64,000 bases of DNA from Diphasiastrum complanatum (GCA_029204225.1 CM055114.1:15772270-15836269), one strand, 5' to 3'; shown: positions 37,093-51,345, counted from the first letter of the stretch. Translations and numbers: made by a program. The notes: a model not told the origin generated them from the sequence alone.

Positions 37093-37954
37093 TGATAAAT
37101 TTTACAGTTTTTAGGACAATAATGATTGTACTTTACAATCATAGAGAGTTATTGGTTGCTTAATCAATGAATCTATCAAGTTCTACACATTAGATCTTGA
37201 TCTAGATTCACTACACTTGGATTTAAGCAAGAGCAATGGATCAACACATCATTTTTTAGTGAGAGCGGCTTCACACGTGTGGAGTACTGTCCACTGTACG
37301 GCCTGCACCTGAAACAACAAGTACAATGATACTAGATAGCAATCATGCATAAAAATCACAAGACAAATGACTAGAAATCTCACAAAAGTGTAGAGTGCAA
37401 AAGTCTCATCAATTTTCTTAGCAAAATGATGATCCTTTTATGGATCAAGTACATCCATGAGTCTGGTACAGTCCAGCAGGCATTCACACGTGTGAAGAGT
37501 GCCACATCACTCATATCTATCCATTTGATCCATCCTTGATCCTTATCCAATAGTTGACCTTCTAGAATATGACTAAAATCCAAAAAGCTAGTCTCCTAGA
37601 ATATAGGAATATTCCCTACAAAATAGGATCTAAGGAAAATGGTCAACTCTTATCTTCTAGTACTCTATACACACATGTGAACATCCACTTGCCATGTGGG
37701 AGCATTTACTCATGCACATGCAAGGAAAAGCTAATTTGTAGGTGACTAGTCAACTTGACTAAAAACTAGTCATTTCATGTTCACACTAACTAGAATGATA
37801 CAAAATCAATTTGGATATATACAAACATGAAAAGTACATCCTTTCACACATGGGAACATGCTCCACACGTGTGAAATCATATCATCAACATATTCTAATG
37901 TTTGATCAATATTTACATGAACCAATGTCAAGTGAGAAGTGACAATTTTCAACA
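37093..37954 (-). repeat. Element I 5' LTR (right copy, 862 bp)
   Basis: Nearly identical to 31639-32501. Differences seen: a C/A change in the ccagcagg(c/a)attcacacg region, one 1-nt indel near 37578, and an A/G change near 37635. Confidence 0.95.
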
Positions 37955-38284
37955 TTGCATCCTCATTAAGTTCCATTTAGATCTTTTACAAGTGATTTTG
38001 GAAGTATATTAGGTTGCTGAAATTCACTCTTGATCAGATCATTTGGAAGCTTTAATGTTCTTTATAGAAAGAGGGGCAATTCTACTAGTATTGTCTACTT
38101 CAATCAAGCAAGTGCATTGTTTCTAGTATTCTATGATTTGATTTTGTTAGAGATCATTCTTAGATCTTTATAGGAAGTCTATTACTGATCTTTTCAGGTC
38201 CCTAAGAAGTGGGATAAGGTAGACCTTCAATCAAATCAATAGAAGTAACCTTCATTTGTGTCAAGTCCTTGATTAGGAGACTAG

Positions 38285-41200
38285 ATGGCATCTATAAATG
38301 CATATCTTTTGGATACTAATGAAAGGCTCAACAAAACTAACTATTCCATATGGAAAGTTAGAATGGAATCTATCATGATCATGCAAGATCTGATGGAAAT
38401 TGTAAATGGTAAGGAGGGTGAACCTATTCATCCTCAAGAAAAAGCCAAATACATCAAGAGGTGCAATGTTGCACTACATTGCATAAAAATGAATGTTGCA
38501 AATGAACTCTTAAGAGAGGTAGGAGATTGCACTTCAGCTCAAGATGCTTGGGAGACTTTGCAAAAGGTCTATGAATCCAAGAACCAAACTAGAATGTTAG
38601 CTTTGAAGAATCAAATCTATAGAAGCTATCAAAAGAAAGGAGAGAGTGCCCATACTTTTGTCCTAAGAGTAAAAGAATTGAACAAAGAGCTAGCCTTTAT
38701 AGGTGAACCTATCAAGGATGAAGAGCTTGTTCAACTCATATTGAATGGACTAAGCTTTGAATTTGACAATTTGGTTCAGGGATATGCAATTATGGGTAAG
38801 CTACCCATACTTGAAGAACTCCAAGGCACGCTCATGGCCGAGGAATCAAGAAGGAGCCAAATGCAAGAGAGGATGGATAGGCTTTCCATCCAAGGTGGAG
38901 ATGACCAAGCTCTCTTCACCAAAGGCAAAGGCAAGTCCAAAGGCAAAGGATCAACATTCAAGAAGTCTACAAAGCTTGAGGATCAAGAAGGACCCCCAAA
39001 GGCATCTCCATCAACCACCAAAGTCAAGAAGGACAAATCAAAGGTGAAGTGCTACTATTGTAGCAAGATGGGGCATTATGCCTCGGAATGCTTCAAGAGG
39101 AAGCAAGATCAAAGCCAAGCCAACATGAGCAAAGAGGAGGAGGAGGAGAGTTCACATGAGGACTCTCTCATGATGTCCATATTTTCTTCAACAAGATTCA
39201 AAGGAGAAGATCCTTGGTGGATTGACTCGGGTGCTAGTTCATACATGACTAGTAAAAGGGAGTTTTTCTCTTCTCTCTTATCTTATGATGGACCTACAAA
39301 GTCTATCTATACAGCAAATGATGAAGCTTGTAAGATTGAAGGAGTTGGTAGCATTCCCCTTTGCTTAGGATCTTCCAAAAAGATCAACATAGAAGGTGTT
39401 TTGTACATTCCTACAATAACAAAGAATCTACTAAGTGTTGGCCAAATGGTAGACAATGGTTTCAATGTTGACTTTGCTTCAAATGAATGTTCATCAAGAA
39501 GAAGGGTAAGATAGTGGCTAAGGGCACTAGACTTGGCAAACTTTATAAGCTGGATGCATTTGTGGATACTAATGTTGTCATGTTGGCCGAGAAGAGCAAG
39601 ATATCTACCTTTACTTTATGGCACAAAAGACTTGGACATGTCAACTCGGGTTCCATGGAGGCTATGATCAAGGAGGAGTATGCTTTAGGCCTACCAAGGT
39701 CTATTGGGAAGGAAGACAAGGTTTGTGAAGCTTGTGCCTTATCCAAGGCACATAAGAAGGTGTTTCCTAACTCCATCACAAAGTCATCTCATCCTCTTGA
39801 ACTCATACACTCGGATGTGCACATTGCTAGCACCAAATCTAATGGAGGTTCATCCATGTTTTTAACCTTCATTGATGACTACTCAAGATATTGTTGGGTG
39901 TTCTTACTTTCCTTCAAGTCTCAAGTATTTGATACTTTTGTAAAGTTCAAGTTGTTTGTGGAAAAGCATCATAATCATAGCATCAAGATTCTTAGAAGTG
40001 ACAATGGTGGAGAATTCATCTCCAATGAGTTCAAGGCCTTTTGTGAGGAGGAAGGGATCAAGAAAGAGACTTCTTGTCCTTACACTCCTCAACAAAATGG
40101 AGTTGCTGAAAGAAGGAATAGAACATTATGTGAATGTTCTAAGGCTTTAAGATTAGATGCTTTTTGCCCAAATCCTTTTGAGGTGAGTCTCTTGTATGTG
40201 CAAACTACTTGATGAATAGGGTGTCTTGCAAAGCAATTGAAGGCAAAACTCCATATGAGATGTTGTATGGAAAGAAAACCAATCTTAATCACTTGAAAGT
40301 TTTTGGGTGTATATGTTATGTGCATGTGCCATTGGAAACAAGAACCAAGGAGGATCCATCTTCCACAAGAGGGATCATGCTTGGATATGCAAGCTCAAGC
40401 AAGGGCTACAAAGTCTATCTCCCATCCTTGAACAAATTTGTTGTTTCAAGGGATGTCATCTTTGATGAACGTCATATGCATATGCTTGAAGAAGGCTCAA
40501 GTGCTCCAACAATCAAGAAGAAGATGGCCGAGGAGCAAGATCTTGGTTTTGAGGAGGAGCTCATGGAGGAGCAAGCACCAAACCCACCTATCACACCAAG
40601 GAGATCTTCAAGGGCAAAAGTGGAGCCATCAAGGCTCACATATCAAGGCAAAGGACAGCAAGTCGAGGGTATATCATCCACTTCTTATGCTTTATCTAGT
40701 TTTGAAGAACCGTCTAATGTTGAAGATGCATTGAACTCCAAAGAATGGTATAAAGCTATGTTGGATGAGTATGATGCCTTGATTGAGAATGAAACTTGGT
40801 TGCTTGTTGAGAGACCTCAAAGGAATGTAATAGGATGCAAGTGGGTCTTCAAGCTTAAGTTGAATGCAAATGGGAGTGTTAACAAACATAAAGCAAGATT
40901 AGTTGCAAAAGGTTATGCTCAAGAGAGAGGGATAGACTATGAGGAAACTTTTGCACCCGTGGCCAAGATGGTCACAATAAGACTAATCATTGCACTTGCA
41001 TCACATTTTGGATGGATTCTATGTCAAATGGATGTCTCTAATGCTTTCTTGAATGGTTTTTTGGAAGAGGATATCTATATGGAGCAGCCACAAGGGTTCA
41101 TCAAGCATGGAATGGAGAACAAAGTATGCCATCTCCAAAGAAGCATCTATGGCTTGAAGCAAGCCTCGAGATCTTGGAATTCAAGACTACATTGCTATCT

Positions 41201-42250
41201 TATTTCACTTTCTTTTGTTCAAAGTGAATATGATCCCACTCTTTACATTAAGTTTGATGATGTTGGTATTGTACTTTTACTCATTTATGTAGATGACATC
41301 ATCATTAGTGGAAATAGTGTTGATGGTATTGAAAAAATCAAGATAGATCTATCCTTAGAGTTCAAGATGGTAGATCTAGGGTGTCTTCACTTCATCTTAG
41401 GCATAGAAGTACTTAGAGGGTCTGATTTTATCTTTATAAGTCAAGTAAACTATGCTCAAAGTCTTTTGAAGAAGTTTAAGATGGAAGTATGCAAAAGTGT
41501 TGACACACCAATGGAGCAAGATGTAAAAGTGCCAAATGAAGATGATGAAAGATCCTTCATGGACATCACTTTGTTAGGCAACTTATAGGTTCCTTAATGT
41601 GGATCACTATAACTAGACCAGATCTTAGCTTTAGTGTATGTAGGTTGAGCCAATCCATGCAAAAGCCATTGAATATCCATTGGAAAAAGGCTAAGAGGAT
41701 TCTAAGATACATCTCGGGTACATTGGATTTTGGGATTCTATATAGAGGAGATGTGATTAACCTTCATGCATTTAGTGATTCAGATTTTGTAGGGGACAAG
41801 AGGGATAGGAAATCAACAAGTGCCTATTCAACTTTCATAGGAGAAGGTGTGGTTTCATGGCTTTCAAAAAAGCAAGAAACTATATCTCTATCTTCAACCG
41901 AGGCCGAGTACAAAGCTTTGACAACCACTACAAAGGAGGTACTTTGGATCAAGAGATTATTGGTGGAACTAAAGATCATGGATTCAGAGGAGGCACCAAT
42001 CATCTACAATGACAATATATCAGCCCAACACCTTGCATCTAACCCAATCTTCCATGCAAGATCTAAGCACATTGAGATATGCCATCACTTTGTGAGAGAA
42101 ATGGTGCAAGCCAAGGAGATTGGTTTGGAGCATGTTCCAAGCAATGAATGTGTAGCTGATCTACTTACTAAACCACTTCAAAAGACACCTTTTATGAAGT
42201 TTAGATCATCACTTGGAGTGATTAGTAAAGCAATGATTGAACCAAGCTAG
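38285..42250 (+). pseudogene. Element H Ty1/copia Gag-Pol polyprotein with three frameshifts
   Basis: Segments 38285-39514, 39487-40212, 40209-41588 and 41597-42250 form one polyprotein over three frame changes (near 39495, 40190 and 41575). Domains in order: Gag (YSIWKVRMESI), CCHC knuckle (CYYCSKMGHYASEC), protease WWIDSGASSYMT, integrase HKRLGHVN, FIDDYSRY, DNGGEF and PQQNGVAERRNR. Reverse transcriptase follows (MDVSNAFLNGFLEEDIYM, YVDD), then RNase H (AFSDSDFVGDKRDRKS, HARSKHIEICHHFV). It is closely related to element I. Each break looks like a single-nucleotide indel. The copy cannot make full-length Gag-Pol by normal translation. Confidence 0.94.
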
Positions 42251-42253
42251 ATA

Positions 42254-42264
42254 GTGAGGAGGAG
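42254..42264 (+). other. Element H polypurine tract
   Basis: gtgaggaggag directly precedes the 3' LTR at 42265. Confidence 0.9.
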
Positions 42265-42946
42265 TGTTAAAAATTCACAATTCTAGCTTGACTAGTTTTG
42301 GTCATATGACTTGTAAATAGTTAGATGGTCATGATGTGGCTTGTCACACGTGCCAAATAGCATAGGATTCCATTCATAAGGATGTTCTCTAGTAGACCTA
42401 AGTGTTAGAACCTTTGGAATGAGTCCAAATTATGCTTAGATACAAGGGAGAAAAAATAGGAGCTATTTTTGGTAATTTTTGCATTGTTGAGGGATCTCCA
42501 AGATTCCAACCCTAACTTGGTAGGGATGAAAGATCCACCAAAATTAGCATTAGGGATAGGTTTAGGGCTACTCATACCTGCCCAAAACCGTGATGGATCA
42601 TGTATATATAGGTGATGATATCTCACCAAAATCAATCAAGCAATTTCATGTTTTTTCTCTCATAATGGTGCAATTGCTCTCTATGTTCATAATTGTTTGA
42701 GTACTTGTGATTACTAATGATTATAGGATTGAATGTAGGTCTGGTGTACAGTACTCAGACTGTGGGAGGCCATACTTTCACACGTGTGAAGCCTTCTTCA
42801 AGAATTTGGGCCATTTAGTGAGGTTCAAGCATAGATTTTTGATGGATTTTGATGGTTCAACTTGTGCTAATCTTATGAAATCATAATCTATTGTTTCCCT
42901 CATCATTTCAAGTGTTTTAGGATCCTTATTTGCTGTAATTTTTACA
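42265..42946 (+). repeat. Element H 3' LTR (682 bp)
   Basis: Same length and ends as the 5' LTR. The palindrome TTCACACGTGTGAA is at 42777-42790. Confidence 0.96.
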
Positions 42947-42951
42947 ATAAC

Positions 42952-43447
42952 ATAAGTACGAATAATACTCAGAATCCAAAATACATTGATTAGCTTCATG
43001 AGTAGTTACAAAAGGTAGATTAGGCTCATCACCTTTAAGACAAACCAACGAGTCATTATGCAAGAAATAAATAGCATGAGAAACATAATCTTTCTTTAAG
43101 GACTCATTCCTAGCATAAAACCACTCTTTACCTAGGATTAAATCCACCTTATCAAGATTCATAACATGAAAAGATAAACTATCTACATAGTTTTGAATCC
43201 TCAATGGCATGTGGGGGACAAAGTGGTTCCGGACCTGCTGCTCTCCACCAGCTGCCATCCTAACCACGTACTTGTGGTCACTTGGTGTGGTTGCCAACTG
43301 CAACTTCTGCACCAACTTAGCATAAATAAAATTATGCTTAGAACCATCTTCAAAAAGAACACTCACGGGTTGGCTGCCTACGAACCCACTCATACAAATG
43401 ACGTCGTGAGATCCAAAAATCGTAGTGTTAAAACCTTGCCCATTTAA
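42952..43447 (-). pseudogene. Gypsy element F, protease region
   Basis: The minus frame from 43393 encodes a retropepsin-like domain. The region expected to carry the D-S/T-G active site reads VLFEDGSKHNFIYAKL, so the catalytic Asp appears displaced or replaced. LILGKEWFY follows, matching the second conserved ILG block. It joins the RT fragment at 29826-30465 once H is removed. Confidence 0.75.
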
Positions 43448-44320
43448 TTACTCATCTTCCATATAGTAGCAAAGTACAATACTTGATCTACCATTTGGAA
43501 GACCGACGAGTAATCATCTAATTTTTTGTCCTATTTTTTGTCAACTTTTCCTCTTTATTCGTCTTTCCTACGTTTTTGTTTTCCATAGGCAGCTCGGAGA
43601 ATAATTAGCATTACTCATCAATTACTCGCCCCTCCCTATTACTCGCCATCAGTGAAATTACAAATTTTTTGTGATAGATCTGAGTTGACTGACCATCATA
43701 ATCCATCTGCATTTCCCAATTTTTTCTGATCACATTTCGATTTTTGCAACTGCTTGCTTTCCTTTCCACCTGATTTTCTATTCGATCCCGATCTAATCTT
43801 GATCTGATTTTGATCTCATCTTGATCTGATCTAGACCTTCTTACGTTCTATGATCATCTTATCCCAGAAAAGATATCACAAAAAATATCTGAAAAATAAA
43901 AAACGAACAACACCAAAAATAGCCACACATTTTGTTTTATTGTATGCACCTCAGATCCGGTGCATCTCAGATCCGGTAGGAGATTATCACTCTGAATCTC
44001 CTAGATCTAGAAGAATTTGGTAATGTACCTATTGAAATATCCAACAAAAATATTAACATAGATCCACCTATGATGGATAATCATAAACCATTTATAAAGA
44101 CCTCCACCAAGGATCATAACTAGGATGTTGAATCCAAAGAACAATAGGGAAATGGATGGTGGACAAACCAACCCAATCAAACCTAGATCTTACAGATCTA
44201 GCCCCCAAGCTACGGATCTACTCATCAATGCTGAATAGGAGATAGGTCACATTGGCAACATACTACTACCATTGCACCAACCACACATACACTAATGAGA
44301 GCCCAATGGGTATACGTATT
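43448..44320. other. Non-coding flank of F and G with repeated ATTACTCG motifs
   Basis: attactcat/attactcgcc and the inverse gacgagtaat occur at 43447, 43505, 43610, 43621 and 43638. No gene is seen. The segment 43920-44320 is likely in or near the 3' LTR of element G, but its outer edge was not found. Confidence 0.45.
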
Positions 44321-44810
44321 GTAAGAACCACCAAGTGAAGATCTATAGGATTACAATCACATGCAAACCAAAAGGACCCCTCCTGTGGATCATGAACCAC
44401 CCAACCAAAATGGAGAGGCTAGTCAATACCCTAACCAATCCACCCCCAAGCCACAGTGAAGAACACAAGAGAGGAGAGGAAGAACTGGCTCAAGAATCAC
44501 AATTCACAATAGGAGGATGGCCGAGTTTCCACGAGACTTATTCTCCTCAAGAGAGAGAGAATATTTTCTTTAGGATCTCCATGCAACCTTAATTGAGCTA
44601 TTGATCTCCTAATCTTGCATTAAGGTAGTCTTCACCATGCATGTGCTCCTATATCCAGTTATAGGTCTGGGCCCTCATATGATTATTAGTTATTTAATAC
44701 GACCACATCTGGAATGACGTTGCATAACTAATAACCACATACAACTGGAGTGACCGACTATCCACGTCAAGAAAAGTTCCGATTCGATAGTACAGGACAT
44801 GGACATAACA

Positions 44811-47800
44811 TTCTTCTCCCTTTAAACCATTTCTATCTCTAGAAATGAAAACTAGGGAAATTCTTCTTTATACTCTCGACCCTTTCCCATGAATCATCAT
44901 CCTCAGTCCGTCCCTTCCACCTGATCAAGCACTCAGAGATAGATCAGTTTCTTAATTGTTTATCTCTGATTCTGAGTACCTTTTCAGGCTCCAAAGGAAC
45001 ACTAAGCGATGAGTCCTCCAAATGGGTAAGATCTTCCTCTGAACCAACTACTTCACCTTTATGCAAACTTAATTTCAATCGGCTTACAGAAAACACTGGG
45101 TGAGCTCTAGTCTTGTTCTGAAGATCTAAGTCTTAGAATCCTTAGGTATTCTAAGATATACCCAGTCATCAACTTTAAGATCTCTGGGAGACTTCTTAAG
45201 ATCAGCATAGTGCTTAGCTCTATCCTGAGAACTCCGGATACAATCACGGGCCACTTGCAACATTTCACGCATATCATGCAAGAAATCTGCAACTTTTTGG
45301 ATCTTAACAGACTTTGTCTCCACATTTATCGGAGATCTAGGTTGAAAACAGTACATCAGCATAAGCGGACTATAACCGGTAGATGAATGTTTCCTACTGT
45401 TATAAAGAAACTCAATCAAATAAATGTAATCTTCTCACTGAGACTGCCTGTGAGACACATATGTTCTCAACATATCTTCCATAGTCTGATTAGTTTTCTC
45501 ATTCTGGCCATCTGATTCAGGATGATCAGAAGAACTAAAACTAAGCGAGGTTTCAAGCTTATGGAATACAGCTGACCAAAAGTGACCTATAAACTTAGGG
45601 TCTCTATCACTAACTATATCACTTTGCAGTCCATAAAGCCTAAATAATCTTTCCACAAAGATTTGGGCTAAATCCGAAGCCTTAACAGTTGACTTGATTG
45701 GTATAAAAGTAGCTAGCTTTGTAAACCTGTCCACCACAACCCAAATAGAATCATTTTGGCATTGGGTCCTTGGAAGTCCAACCACAAAATCCATAGGCAT
45801 ACTTTCCCATTGTTTCTGAGGGATATCTAGGAGATGTAACAACCCTCCAGTCTTTAAGCATTCAGCTTTGGCTAACTACCAAGGTCTACACATTACCACA
45901 TAAGACTCGACAAATGGCTTGAGTTTCAGCCAATAAAACTCTCTTCTGACCAAATCCAAAGTCCTGTGTCTACCTGGATGACCTGCACAGGGTACGTCAT
46001 GACATTCATAAAGAATTTTGTTCTTTAACTCATAATCCGCCGGTACACAAATTTTCCCATTCCGAAATAGTAACCCACCTCGGGTAGAGAACTGTTCCGC
46101 TATCTTCTTATCTCTCCTAGGAACCTGAGACCCCTGTGAGTAAATCTCTATTCCATTCTCATTTTTTCTAGTCTCCACCATCTTCTAGATGGGACCAAAA
46201 TGAGAATCTGATTCACATTTTCCTCTCAGTGAAAGATATAGATCAGTGGAAATCTAGGTGAAAGAAAGTTCATTTAATTCACCAATCTGACTAAGTGCAT
46301 CCACAACTTGGTTAGAGCTTCCCTTGACATATCGGATCTCATGATCAAATTCCTGCATAAGCTCAACCCAGTGAGCTTTACGACCCTTTAGATCATTCTG
46401 ATTACAAAAGTACTTCAGAGGTTAGTGATCTGTATACACTATAAACTGACTACCATACAGGTAATGCCTCCAGGTTTTAAGTGCATGTATCACAGCAAAT
46501 AACTCTTCCTTCTGAGTTGTATAACGCAACTGAGGCCCCGTGAGTTTCTTGCTTTGAAATGTTGTCGGCCTATTCTCTTGTAGAAGAACTGCCCCTATCG
46601 CCGAATTACTTGCATCAGTTCTCACGACGTAAGATAAATCAGGATTCACAATCTATAAAACAAGAGCTGAAGCAACCATTTGCTTGAGTTTCTCAAAGCA
46701 TTGGTTCAATTCATCATTCCACTCAATAGGCTCGCTAGGTTGACCTCTCTTTTTCTTTTTATTAACTCTACCTTTAGTTAAATTATTTAAGGGTGTTGCC
46801 ACTTTAGCATAATCCTCAATTGACTTACGAAAGAAAAGTGTAAAACTGAGAAAAGATTTAACTTCTCTAACCGTCTTTGGTATCGGCCAATCAGGCACTA
46901 TCTTGACCTTACTATCATCAATCTCTAACCCACTACGGGTGATCTTATGACCGAGGTACAACAACTCATGCTTAAAGAACTTACATTTATATTCCTTAGC
47001 GTAGAGTTTCTCTCATCTGAGAATATCTAAGATAGTCTTAAGATAACTCAAATGCTCCTTAAGTGTTCTACTGTAGATGAGAATATCATCTAAGAATACA
47101 ACCACAAACTTCCCTAGATATGGATGAAAAAGATCGTTCATCATCTGTTAGAATGTAGCTGGTGCATTCGTTAATCCAAAAGGAAGCACGAGAAATTCAT
47201 AGTGACCAAATCTTGTCCGGAAACCAGTCTTTTGCACGTCATCCGGATGAATTCTAATTTTATGATATTTGGTTCTAAGATCTATCTTTGTGAAGTATTT
47301 AGCTCCACCTAATCGATCTACCAAATCATCCATACGAGGCAAAGGATATTTATTTTTAATAGTTACTTTATTCAATCCTTTGTAGTCCACACACATCCTG
47401 AAGCCTCCATCTTTCTTCGCTTTCAGAAGAACAGGAGCACCCCAAGGTGACTTACTTGGCTGAATATGACCCATCTTCAGGTAATTTTCAATTTGCTTAG
47501 TAATCTCTACCTCTTCTTTCTGAGAAAACCTATAAGGTTGTCTAGAGATAGGGTGACTACCTAGAATTAACTCAATCTTATGGTCTACCGATCTGGACGA
47601 CGGTATTCCATGAGGTCATTCTTCTGAAAATACATCTTTGAATTCAAACAATAACTTATTCTTCTCAATTTGCTCCTGATCTAAGTCTACCGAGTTAAGA
47701 ATTTTTGACAATTCACAACTACTTAGATGCATTTCAGATAAATCCAAAATTGGCTTAGCAAATAAAGAATCAGCTTCATACTATGAATCAAAAATCTCCA

Positions 47801-48996
47801 TTACATTAGCAAATGAACTCATCCTAGATGGATGTACAAAATTGTCTCCAAACAATGTAACTATTTCTTTACCCTCCTGAAAAGAGAGAACATGCTTCTC
47901 AAAATCTATTTCAGGATGCTTATTAAATAACCACTCGTATCCTAGAATAATATCCGTACATGCTAAATCTAAAACATGGAAATCAATTAACTCTCTATAG
48001 TCCTGGATCCAAACAGGGACGTTGGAACTTTCACATCCCACGTCTCCAACTCCGCCCAACTTAAGATTATCTTTACCTAGCATCTCAATCACTTGAGCTG
48101 CGCCTTTCTTTCGTTTCGGACAAAATTTAAAAATGTGTCTAGGCTGACCGCAATGAAAACAAACATTGGTCCTTTTAGTCTTTTTTCGGGACAGCTTTTT
48201 CTTTTGTCTACACTCAGATGCAGCTTGATCCAGCTCGTCGTAATATTTTTTATTCTTATTTTCACGAACTCTTTTCTTCCCTTGTTTTTGGCTGGGTCTA
48301 GATGATTCAGATGGATTAGCTTGTAACTGCTTCCTAGATGCCACAACCATGGAGTTGTATGCTTTCGCGACATGAACTACATCATCAAAGGCTTGAAGCA
48401 CGTTACGCTTACACTCATTATGATAATCTGCAGGCAGACCTAGGATAAACTGCCACAGTGCTAGTTTTGCATCAAATGAGAGGACTTTATTCCATAAATC
48501 CATAAAATCTTGTAAGTACGAATCCAAACTCCGAGTACCCATTTTGCAACTCACAAATCTTTGGTAAAAATCCGAGTCATCCACAACCACAAATGACTTT
48601 CTGAACACCTCCATAAACTCATCCCATGTGGTAGGTTTAGGTTGTAAGTCACGCCACCACGACGAAGCTCTATCACGGAAGAACAGAATAACACTCTATC
48701 TTTTTCTCCTCAGGAATTTCGTGTAGATTAAAATAATCGGTCCACTTGGTTAACCAGTCATCCACGATTTCAGGTTTCTTCTCTTTCTTCTCCCTCGAAA
48801 ATGGTTCGGGTTGAAAGCCCAAATTCGGAGTAGACAAAGTTCTCACTTGATTTAACAGTACTTCCATTTGTTGATCACGTACAGTGTTCCTGTTGTTTAT
48901 CTCATTAAGCGCTTGGCTTAATGACTGACAAATTTGCAGATAGGTAGGCATTGGCACCTGACCATCAAGAGCTGCATTTGCATTATCGTCTGCCAT
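44811..48996 (-). mobile_element. Element G: decayed Ty3/gypsy chromovirus (minus strand)
   Basis: Gag, protease, RT, RNase H, integrase and a chromodomain-like tail are collinear on the minus strand. A purine tract (minus strand aaagggagaagaa) lies at 44811-44823. An LTR whose minus-strand start is TGTTATGTCC ends at 44810 on the plus strand. A 5' LTR was not recognised to the right. A degraded primer-site-like tggctgatatcatt lies at 49083. Confidence 0.85.
44840..48996 (-). pseudogene. Element G Gag-Pol with chromodomain; multiple stops
   Basis: Gag starts at 48996 and has a frameshift near 48690. Its C-terminal part (48614-47781) holds a CCHC knuckle CFHCGQPRHIFKFC and a protease remnant ending DIILGYEWL. 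Pol is one frame with stops: RT at 47474-47148 ([34 protein letters not shown]) and FLDDIL, RNase H (RTDASNSAIGAVLLQ), H2C2 zinc finger (HDVPCAGHPGRHRT), and integrase core (PMDFVVGLP, DRDPKF, SDHPESDGQ.E). Near 44980-44890 a chromodomain-like segment CLIRWKGRTEDDDSWERVES follows. Chromodomains direct integration to marked chromatin. The copy is dead. Confidence 0.88.
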
Positions 48997-50340
48997 ATTG
49001 ATTTCCTGACGTGCAAAATTTGCTTAAATTAGTCGAGATCCAATCATCAACCAATAAGTAAAACGTTCAAAACCTTCATAACTGGCTGATATCATTCAGC
49101 AAGGTCTTTCACTTATGAGCAAACTTTCACAAAATCAATATCAGAACAATTAAGCAACAACAACTTTCTATGACCAACCACTAACTCATACGAAAAATTT
49201 GGGATTTTTTAAATCCGTTTGAAATGGACCAACTGTGAAAATCGATTAATCAGATCAATTTTGCAAAAACACAAGCACTGTCTCAAATCGATATCATTTG
49301 GAAAGATTTCGCATGGAACTAACTCGACATGCACTGACTTTTCAAAAAAAAGTAAATTTTTCTTGTAAATGGCCTAGTTACTAGGAAATCTGCTTTTTGA
49401 TCTAGAATTGCTAAAAATAGTCACATGCAAGAATTCTACTGATCTGGTTGCGCATGCAACATGCATTTAAGCATGCATACAGGTCTATCCATACTTTTTC
49501 ATCACTAGGAAAGCACTATACTGATTTACAAGCATGCATGCCTAAGAACAATTCCGAAATTTTGCAAATTTTAGTTCAAAAATTGCTAAACTTCAGACGG
49601 CCATAACTTTCTCTACAGGACACCAAATTAGTTGCTGTAAATCACAATACAGAGGGAGAGTGGGTCTACAAGGCAGTTGCCATGTCACTCTGCACCTCTG
49701 GCTTCACATGTGCGAGCAATAAATGCTGGAAAATAGGTAGGAGGGTGCACTTTTGTGGAGAGGTATCATCAAAAATCACATCCCAACCCAAGAAGCCTTG
49801 GATCAGAGGCTCCAAGCACTCTACTAAGGTTTGTTAGAGAGGCATAGAAGCTTCTAACAGGTCCAACAAGCAATCATAATCTCAGATCATGCAAAAAATT
49901 CATTTTTGGCCTCCTTCAACAAGCAAAACTTCAATATGTTGGTGTCTAATGCACATCTATCCAAATTGGATGCATGATGGCTCAAATCAGAGGCAATCCA
50001 ACATATCTATCAGCTTGTAACAAGAACCAACAGGTTTAGACCCCCAATTGAGAGGTATTCATGCTCAAACATTATCAAGAATACATTATTTTTGAATGTT
50101 TTGAGCCCTCTAATGGTGTCTAATCCCAACCAAACTTCATGAAAGCTTAGGGACAGCTTCATTACATCTCTGGAAATGTCCACATTGAGGTCTACCCCAA
50201 AATTAGTCCAAAAATCATTAAAAAAAACATGATTTTTGACCAATTTTGACCCAAATTGGGGGAAATCCACAAATTCGTGCCTTCAAATCCAAATCCCTGT
50301 AAATCCATTGCATGCAAGCACTAAAAGTTTCGATTGAAGT
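48997..50340. other. Leader/flank of G, no gene seen
   Basis: AT-rich sequence without domains. It probably includes the G leader and perhaps its 5' LTR, but I found no match to the LTR end at 44810. Confidence 0.45.
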
Positions 50341-50348
50341 CAAACATG

Positions 50349-51345
<997 letters not shown>

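Larger units (their letters stand above)
31634..37959 (-). mobile_element. Element I: nearly intact Ty1/copia retrotransposon (minus strand)
   Basis: Target duplication TTGCA at 31634-31638 and 37955-37959. The element spans 31639-37954 (6316 bp), with LTRs of 863 and 862 bp that differ at about three positions by eye. The primer site is at 37080-37092 and the polypurine tract at 32502-32512. One gag-pol frame has a single nonsense codon. It is inserted in the leader of H in the opposite orientation. Confidence 0.96.
30466..42951 (+). mobile_element. Element H: Ty1/copia retrotransposon, interrupted by element I
   Basis: Flanked by the target duplication ATAAC (30466-30470 and 42947-42951) and inserted in gypsy F. 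H itself spans 30471-42946. Without I it is about 6.16 kb, with 682-bp LTRs, a primer site at 31153-31165, gag-pol at 38285-42250 and a purine tract at 42254-42264. The LTRs differ at about 4 of 682 sites by eye, so insertion was recent. The polyprotein nevertheless has three frameshifts. Confidence 0.95.

Noticed and set aside
49083-49096. tggctgatatcatt as the G primer site
   Set aside because: Only a partial match to the tRNA-iMet complement and no LTR recognised beside it; mentioned but not annotated.
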